The notes under the pieces were generated by a model, which saw only the letters and a list, made by a program, of their open reading frames with translations, searched no databases and was not told the origin of the DNA. Positions 57,652 through 64,000 of a DNA stretch of 64,000 bases are shown here, one piece after another. A program made the position numbers and the translations under genes. Origin of the DNA: Ligula intestinalis (lineage: Eukaryota; Platyhelminthes; Cestoda; Diphyllobothriidea; Diphyllobothriidae); NCBI GenBank assembly GCA_036362985.1, contig JAYGXS010000006.1, positions 12,674,165 to 12,738,164 on the forward strand, in the 5' to 3' direction. Every line of letters starts with the position of its first letter. Positions within the stretch are counted from its first letter, which is position 1.

Positions 57652-57715
57652 TGAGATATTAGTTTGGTTTATAAAAGCGAAGCCGTAAGGTTATAAGCTA
57701 AGAAGAAGACGACTC

Positions 57716-58115
57716 NNNNNNNNNNNNNNNNNNNNNNNNNNNNNNNNNNNNNNNNNNNNNNNNNNNNNNNNNNNNNNNNNNNNNNNNNNNNNNNNNNNNN
57801 NNNNNNNNNNNNNNNNNNNNNNNNNNNNNNNNNNNNNNNNNNNNNNNNNNNNNNNNNNNNNNNNNNNNNNNNNNNNNNNNNNNNNNNNNNNNNNNNNNNN
57901 NNNNNNNNNNNNNNNNNNNNNNNNNNNNNNNNNNNNNNNNNNNNNNNNNNNNNNNNNNNNNNNNNNNNNNNNNNNNNNNNNNNNNNNNNNNNNNNNNNNN
58001 NNNNNNNNNNNNNNNNNNNNNNNNNNNNNNNNNNNNNNNNNNNNNNNNNNNNNNNNNNNNNNNNNNNNNNNNNNNNNNNNNNNNNNNNNNNNNNNNNNNN
58101 NNNNNNNNNNNNNNN
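57716..58115. other. Assembly gap (400 N)
   Basis: Four hundred N characters are present. The antisense frame spanning the gap is meaningless. The gap removes the 5' end of the adjoining PLE. Confidence 0.98.
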
Positions 58116-60663
58116 CTTAATGCTTACATGGTTATCATCGCTGAACTTAAACAATCCAAGGATCCCTCGGTGTTCAAGGTACTTAATGAGTACCTGCGTT
58201 TCCACACCCGACTTGCCGAAGCGAATGTAGTTTCTGATTTCATCACAAACTGCACAGTCAAATGTGAATATCCTCACAATTACTGGAGGTCTCTTCTAAG
58301 TAGTCGGACGATAATCTCGAACACAACTTTAAAGAGATCTGCCGAGAATCGCCTGGAAGGTGTCGCAATGAAGATCAATGAGCTTAACCGAAATCTACAT
58401 CAACGAATGGCAGTCCTGGATGACTTAAACGATGAAGAAAGAATGAACTTCAGCAGCTACGTACAGACTGTGAATCAAAGACGTATGGAAGTAAAACGGA
58501 CAAAACTCATCTGCAGTATCAATCCAATTAAGGCTCAATCCTCATTCCCAAGTGATCCCGAGCTGTACCAACATGACGCTTGACAAACACCTGCTTGAAA
58601 TACTATCCCTATGCCACAAATTTTGTTTTCATAATAGAAGGCCGAACAGATTAGGGGCAGAAGTGCAATTCGAAAATCTTTTGAGTCAGACACATGACTT
58701 AGTACCTACAACGCCAGAGGATGCAGAGTATTTCAAATCTACACTCGTTAATGGTTGCAATCAATATCTTAGAACTAGACCTTTAAGTATTGGACACATC
58801 ACGAACGAGCATTTGGAGTAGCTCAACGTTTTGCACCAAAATACTGATATATTCATAACAAAACCGGACAAAGGTTCTGGTCTCGTTCTTATGAGTAAAA
58901 GTATTTACATCTCAAAGATTGAATCAATCCTAGCTGACGAAACTAAGTTCAAAAGGGAAAGACAGAATAAGGATCAAACGGAGAACATAGAAACTCAACT
59001 CACTACTTGTCTTCGGAAACTGAAAGACCGAGGTTTTCTTAGTGAACAAGAGTTAGAAGCGCTGAAACCCACAGGCACAGCTCCCCCAAGGCTTTATGGT
59101 TTGCCAAAGATTCACAAACCAGACGTTCCAATACGGCCAATAGTGGACATGTGCAACTCACCCTATCATGCAATTGCAAAGTGGCTAGCAGAAAAGTTGA
59201 AACCGATTCGGCACCCAATAGCACCGCATAGCCTACGGGACACGTTTGAATTCGTCGAATCCATAAGAAACACTAATATCAACGGTAAAACGATGTTATC
59301 CCTAGATGTCGCGTCACTGTTCACCAACATTCCCCTCACAGAAACCATAGAATTTTTGTGTGACGAGATTGTTAAAAAAGAGTTCCCAATCGGTATGCCG
59401 ATCGGAGACATGAAGCAATTACTCTTAAGCCGCACTTTAAACGTGCAATTCAGCTTTAATGGCCAATTTTACCGCTAAATCGATGGGGTAGCGATGGGAT
59501 CACCGCTTGGACCTCTTTTAGCGGATACTTTCATGGGAAAAATGGAGAGCAACAAACTTTCTCCTATTATAAAAGACCTTCCAGCCTATGCTCGCTATGT
59601 GAATGATATATTTATAATAGCAGACAGAAGACTTGAGCTTGACACATTCTTAGATAAAGTGAATCAGGTGCACTCAGCGTTAACCTTCACTTTGGAAAAA
59701 GAGGACAGACAGTGCCTCCCCTTTCTGGACGTCCTCCTTAGTAGAGGATCTGATGGATCAATAATTAGAAGTGTATTTCGTAAGAAGACCTGGACAGGGC
59801 AATACACTAACTTCTACAGTTTTGTGCCACTAAGTCAGAAACGAGGCCTCGTCCGCTGCCTCACGAACCGAGCTAGGAGAATATGTTCTCAAGAGACACT
59901 GGAGGACGAACTCACACTGCTTAAAAATACCTTACAAGAAAATGGGTTTCCCGATAAGTTCATCGATAAGTTTATGGAGGAACGTCCACCAAGACCGGAG
60001 GTACCGACGGCTGAGAAGAAAACCGTATTTCTTACATTGCCTTTTCAAGGAGATCCAGCAAGCGAACTTCTACAGCTTCGTCTGAACGCTGCAATCGCGC
60101 GTACATATGCAGCAGCAAAGTTAAGATTATTGTTCTCAAGCACTCCACTTCTTCGCCTTGAAGGCAAGGATAGACTGCCGTTCCAGACCACATAAATGTG
60201 TATCTACAACTTTACATGCTCCTGTGGGGCAAGTTACATTGGTCGAACGATTAGACGTCTATCCAAGCGCATGCGAGAGCATCACCCTGCGTGGTTAAAC
60301 AGAGGCGAAACTAAGTCGATATCAAGCGCAATTCTGGCTCACTTGGTAGACAGCGGTCATCGGGTAGACGTCAACCAAGCATTTAGAGTAGTCTATAAAG
60401 TTCCGGCTAAACACTCTAAGTTCCTGCGTCAGCGGATACTTGCGACGGCAGAAGCAGTCGCCATTCGCCTCACAAACCCAATTTTATGTGCGCAGAAAGC
60501 ATTTGTAACGGCCCTAAGGCTCCCGTGGCCAAAAGCCTTTTCAAAATCCGCCCTCACGCCTCTTTCTACGTCGCGAAGCAATGATGAGACAGCGGCATCA
60601 AGCATCCAAAGGCTACAGACACAGTCTCAAGACGTTGACACCTTGCGTCCTCACACAACCTAA
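58116..60663 (+). mobile_element. Near full-length Penelope-like element, inactivated
   Basis: The order is an N-terminal helical region (KINELNRNLHQRMAVLDDL), a motif around TLDKHLLEILSL, and RT motifs FITKPDKGSGLVLM, YGLPKIHKPDVPIRPIVD, LSLDVASLFTNIPLTE (motif A Asp present), DGVAMGSPLGPLLADTF (B), YARYVNDIFII (C, altered), LPFLDVLL (D) and a thumb. A GIY-YIG domain follows (IYNFTCSCGASYIGRT, RMREH). The last four parts share one frame interrupted by stops at 58819-58821 (TAG), 59476-59478 (TAA) and 60193-60195 (TAA). The N-terminal part is in another frame, so a frameshift lies near 58.56 kb. PLEs integrate retroelement cDNA using the RT and GIY-YIG activities. Confidence 0.9.
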
Positions 60664-60891
60664 CAAAACCCGAGATGAGGACCACTGGATGACATAAACT
60701 AATTGTCTGACTCCTTCCCCTTCCCCTCTCCCCCCACCCCCTTTCTCTGTCCCCAATTAAGGCTAGAATCTGATCCCCTTGATCTCCCCTTGATCCTTTA
60801 CACCTCTCCCCCTCTCTCCCCCTTTTTACTACTGCTTGGTTTGCCAAAAACTTTCCTTAACTCTAACCTCCCTTATATTACTGTATTGCCT

Positions 60892-60918
60892 GATAATGAA
60901 TTAATCGAAAACGTTCGT
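60892..60918 (+). other. Weak hammerhead-like motif after the PLE
   Basis: CTGATAATGAATTAATCGAA followed by AACGTTCG resembles the shorter form (CTGANGA - stem - GAAA), with A for G at one core position. The arms at 57.2-57.65 kb contain a comparable GAATTTATCGAAAG. Low confidence. Confidence 0.2.
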
Positions 60919-62378
60919 TCGATTAACTTGACTTCCTTAATACTTCCTGGGACTCGCACGTTCGCTTGTATTGGCAAGTTACAAGCTAAATTACTTGCTT
61001 TTTATGCCACAATAGTACAAGACGATTCCGAATAACAGCTACGGAAGGATGTTACGAGAAAGCCTTCCTTTAAGTTTACTTCTGCTCTATCTTAAACAGA
61101 CCTCACAGCTAGCTGCTCCGAAAATTATTTGGAAAAATCAGTTAAAGATCTTAGCGTGAATGCTTCTGAGTCCAAAAGTAATGTGTATTTGCACGTGCCC
61201 AGACTAGCCGCGAAGGCATGACTGTGAAGTCGCCTGCGTTTTATGCTAAAATCCCTAGTCTCACCACCGATAAGAACAATTATCCTAGTTTATGGGACAT
61301 TACAGCAGTAAAAGTTAACAAAGATGACAGCATGAATAAAAAGTACTGCCGTCGGATTTTCTGTGTACAAGAAAAAGCGAAATATCTCAATATCAGGTGC
61401 TAACAGCAGCTCCCTCTGACGCAACTTGCTTTTTACTTATACTGGATGGGCATCCACCAATCGGTTAGGGGACCCACTCGTCCCTCTGTGCATTGGGGCT
61501 CACGCACGACCCTCAACATCAGCCGCAAAGTGGCTTGTATCATAGGCAGAATAGCATTATCGACCAAACAAGTGAGAGTTTATCAGCCAGTCAAACCAAA
61601 CCACAGGCATTGCATACCTTAGGCTTGAACTAGCGACCTGGACTACGGGCTCCTTATCTTGTAGAAGTCTTAGCTGTGGGTGTGCTCGGACTACTACAAC
61701 TATCACACCCAGTTCTGTGTAAGGAGAGAAGGGGTAATATCAGTAGGAGTTGCTCATTGTATACAGAAACTTAGTGGTGGTATGAAGCCTCGACGCGCGG
61801 CAAGCCCGGGTCATACACGCACGTCTCTCTGTCTGCTAGCGTGCTGTGCGCGTGAATGCCTAACGGCCATGCGAGAGTGTGTCACTGGCCGCTTGATCAA
61901 ATCCTTGGCCAATAGCAGTATATAGCGCCTGTGATTGACTGTCCCAGAGGCCAGTGGAGAGTTGCGATTACGTGACCGCTTGCAGGCGTGGCACCGGTGG
62001 TGGACGGCGCTAGAATCTCATCGGTTTCGGTCGGTGGTATTAACAAAGGTAGCTGAGTGCCCGCAGCTCGGTTACGGGACCCACGCGTTACTTCATTCCT
62101 TGGGGCTCAATCTCGAGCCCCGTCAGCATCCACAAAGGGACTAGTATTGTAAGCAGAAGACAATTATCGATTCCCGATTGAAATAGAAAACGTCGGACTT
62201 TTTTACAAACAGATCGCATGTTCACGACTTGCGTGTGGCAATAGCTGGGCTCGAGTATGACGGCTGATGGTGACTAAAAAGCCAGAAGTGGCTCTCCCTT
62301 GTCTTTTTAGGTAATGTTGTTTGGCCTTCTATTGCATATTTGTGACATTTTTAAAATGCCCCCACAAGAGGTTTAATA

Positions 62379-63160
62379 CAGGGTGTCCCAGAAGCAACTG
62401 ACCCTTTTGATTTGCCAATAAAACGAAAAATATTAACGCTAGAATATTGAAACTTGTTTTATTCGAGAGAAAACCTTTTGAATGCTTTATAAGAACTAGG
62501 TTTTGGATATAATGTCTTTTAAATGATGATAATGGTTGTTTTGACAACTAAGGGTTCGTTTCTTTGTCGTTTCCATGACGCTCCTTAGTGTATCAGGCGA
62601 TAGTTGTCTCATTTCGGAACAAATGTTGTATTTAAGTTCTTGCAAATTTGTTGGATTTTTTTGAAAAACCCTTGACTTCAGTTAGCCCCATAAGAAGAAA
62701 TCGCATGGGGTCAAATCTGGAGATCGAGGGGCCAAGGAATGTTACCAAATCGTGAAATCAAATGATTTGGAAAGCACTCATTTAACAATGTCATCGTTTC
62801 TCTTGTTGTATGGGCCGTGGCTCCATCCTGTTGAAACCAGGTATTGCGTAGGCCATGTCTTTCAATTGCAGGAATTAGAAATTCGCTAATCATAGTTCGG
62901 TATCTTTCACCATTAACTGTTACTGTTGCGCCACCATTATTTTCAAAAAAGTATGGGCCAATCACATTGTAAGCAGTTATTCCGCACCACACCATCACAC
63001 GAAAAGAATGCAGCGGCCTTTCTTGAATTCCTCTTGAATTTTCATCGCACCAAATTTTATAAGGGTTTTCTTTCGAATAAAACAAGTTTCAATATTCTAG
63101 CCTTAATAGGTTTCGTTTTATAGGCAAATCAATAGGGTCAGTTACTTCTGGGACACCCTG
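62379..63160 (-). mobile_element. Internally deleted mariner-type transposon
   Basis: The ends are inverted repeats starting CAGGGTGTCCCAGAAG, nearly identical for about 90 bp (they share CTAGAATATTGAAAC and TTGTTTTATTCGA). They are flanked by TA on both sides, the Tc1/mariner target duplication. The minus strand between them encodes only the C-terminal part of a transposase. At 782 bp it is shorter than the usual 1.2-1.4 kb, and the right-hand TIR runs directly into the middle of the transposase. The DNA-binding N-terminus has therefore been deleted. Confidence 0.85.
62640..63085 (-). pseudogene. Mariner transposase fragment
   Basis: Minus-strand motifs are YKIWCDENSRGIQERPLHSF, VMVWCGITAYNVIGPYFF and TWFQQDGATAHTTRETM (second catalytic Asp). 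After a frameshift near 62.72 kb come PRSPDLTPCDFFLWG (third Asp) and a stop in place of the residue after LWG. About 41 residues separate the last two Asp, counted by eye across the frameshift. That is longer than the classical DD34D and would suggest a DD41D-type lineage. The first catalytic Asp would be CDE near the left TIR junction or lost. Confidence 0.75.
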
Positions 63161-63244
63161 TATTACTTACTTAGCTCATACTTTAGTTCTGAAATATAGT
63201 CACCAAGGGACTACAACGAAGGGGTTAATAAAGTTAGACTCCAG

Positions 63245-63560
63245 CAACTGGCATCTTTAGGCCCGGTTCCTTCGGTGGAAGGAACAGTTTATTCAGAAGG
63301 AATGGAGAGTACGCAGTAGAAAATTGACTGTCAGACAAGCGAACAGAAGCACGCCACAGGGACGCGCCTTAAGTGAGGTACCCACGGCAATCGCTGCAGC
63401 GTCTGGAGCGGCCTTTATGTGAGTTGGCCCTAACAGGTGATTGCCTGGACATACGGGAGTAGGCGGTCGGTACATGTGCACTTTTGGCCAGCGGTGAGCC
63501 TTCACGCGATGATCATCTGCGCAGAGTGAGACACCACAACCGGGCACGGAAATGTTGAAC
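63245..63560 (+). repeat. Dispersed repeat family B, copy 5
   Basis: GGCCCGGTTCCTTCGGTGGA, AGTTTATTCAGAAGGAATGG and AAAATTGACTGTCAGACAAG align with copy 1. The downstream part (GCAGCGTCTGGAGCGGCCTT and TGATTGCCTGGAC) also corresponds to 18650-18700. Confidence 0.5.
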
Positions 63561-63765
63561 TTTCCCTATTACAAGTTGCCTCACCCTATGTTCAAAGTTG
63601 TTACATACCTACCGCCCCTCCCTACCTGGAATTAAGTTAACCACAACTTGTAATACCTGGGAATCATATCACTATGCCCTATTGAATGAGAGAAGAAAAT
63701 TACATGTTGAATTACCCGGAAAATTTGCGTGTGACTTAAGGGGCTTTATCTTTTTCCAACCGCAG

Positions 63766-64000
63766 TTATCACTGAATATGGACTTAGTAAAGGTATTGCT
63801 GGATTTTGGAGCCGACCCCAATCAAGAGACCATTGGAGGCCTGACAGTCCTCAACATCTGCATTATGCAATATCTGCACCAGAAGGCATCGGCCAAGGCC
63901 AAATCCCAAATGTCCTCAAGGTCAAGAAACCACTTTATAGTCTGCCCATCGTACGCTGAAAACGAAGCCTCCTCGAGCAGTGAGCGAAGCCTGAGCGAGC
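63766..64000 (+). CDS. ANKMY1: ANKMY1-like exon 7 (partial at right edge): ankyrin repeat
   Basis: After the acceptor tttttccaaccgcag the frame reads LSLNMDLVKVLLDFGADPNQ and GGLTVLNICI. This completes the ankyrin repeat begun in exon 6 (GRTALLLAA + LSLNMDLVKVLLDFGADPN) and opens the next. A Ser/Lys-rich insert (KASAKAKSQMSSRSRN, EASSSSERSLSE) follows and runs off the window. The expected later ankyrin repeats and MYND zinc finger would lie to the right. Phase 0 entry matches exon 6. Confidence 0.85.

Larger units (their letters stand above)
56224..63765 (+). other. ANKMY1-like intron of about 7.5 kb
   Basis: It splits an ankyrin repeat. It holds family C copy 3 (56.42 kb), two PLE pieces (57.2-57.65 and 58.1-60.7 kb), an assembly gap, a mariner remnant (62.4-63.2 kb) and family B copy 5 (63.25 kb). 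A weakly similar pair of segments lies near 61.48 and 62.07 kb (GGACCCAC and TTGGGGCTCA blocks). Confidence 0.5.

Noticed and set aside
57669..58277. Antisense ORF of 202 codons
   Set aside because: Most of it is N characters from the assembly gap.
1..64000. CRISPR arrays, operons, bacterial promoters or terminators
   Set aside because: No regularly spaced direct repeats are present. The coding is spliced and eukaryotic.

Overview
This window looks like a stretch of a large, repeat-rich invertebrate nuclear genome, most plausibly a flatworm (trematode or pseudophyllidean cestode) or another lophotrochozoan. The reasons are short exons separated by kilobase introns with GT/AG borders, the standard code, degraded Penelope-like elements (PLEs) with GIY-YIG tails, RTE-like LINEs with an AP endonuclease, a mariner remnant and several short repeat families. 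Nothing prokaryotic is present. The species assignment is inference.

Two host genes are supported, both on the + strand. Gene 1 runs from before base 1 to a stop at 24207 in six exons. Splice phases agree across every junction. It encodes a PH-domain protein with tyrosine motifs and a very basic C-terminus, and I read it as an AFAP1-like adaptor. Gene 2 occupies about 40.6 kb to the window end in seven exons and runs off the right edge. It has MORN repeats followed by ankyrin repeats, the architecture of ANKMY1. Its 5' exons were not found. Phases agree at all junctions, with one ambiguous donor/acceptor choice at 55.8-55.9 kb.

Almost everything else is intronic or intergenic repeat. PLE remnants lie at 4.7-6.15, 43.7-44.06, 46.3-46.95, 57.2-57.65 and 58.1-60.7 kb. 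RTE-like LINE pieces lie at 3.96-4.68, 26.3-27.5 and 33.1-34.25 kb. An internally deleted mariner sits at 62.4-63.2 kb and a pair of 100-bp TIR MITEs in intron 3 of gene 1. There are also tRNA-derived elements, a four-copy SINE-like family and three further dispersed families. Assembly gaps sit at 34250-34259 and 57716-58115.

The most interesting structure is a small RNA-like motif in nine copies: CUGANGA, a potential stem, then GAAA, at a fixed 31-nt spacing in eight of the nine. It matches the conserved core of hammerhead ribozymes. Around three PLE remnants it forms the same outward-facing pair: a sense copy downstream of the coding remnant and an antisense copy upstream. A fifth PLE piece is likewise enclosed by 106-bp inverted arms. 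Other notable items are an exon of the ANKMY1-like gene duplicated in inverted orientation about 0.4 kb upstream of itself, the same D-to-N change in the YxDD box of two diverged PLE reverse transcriptases, and a tRNA-like repeat whose leader and tail are complementary to each other.
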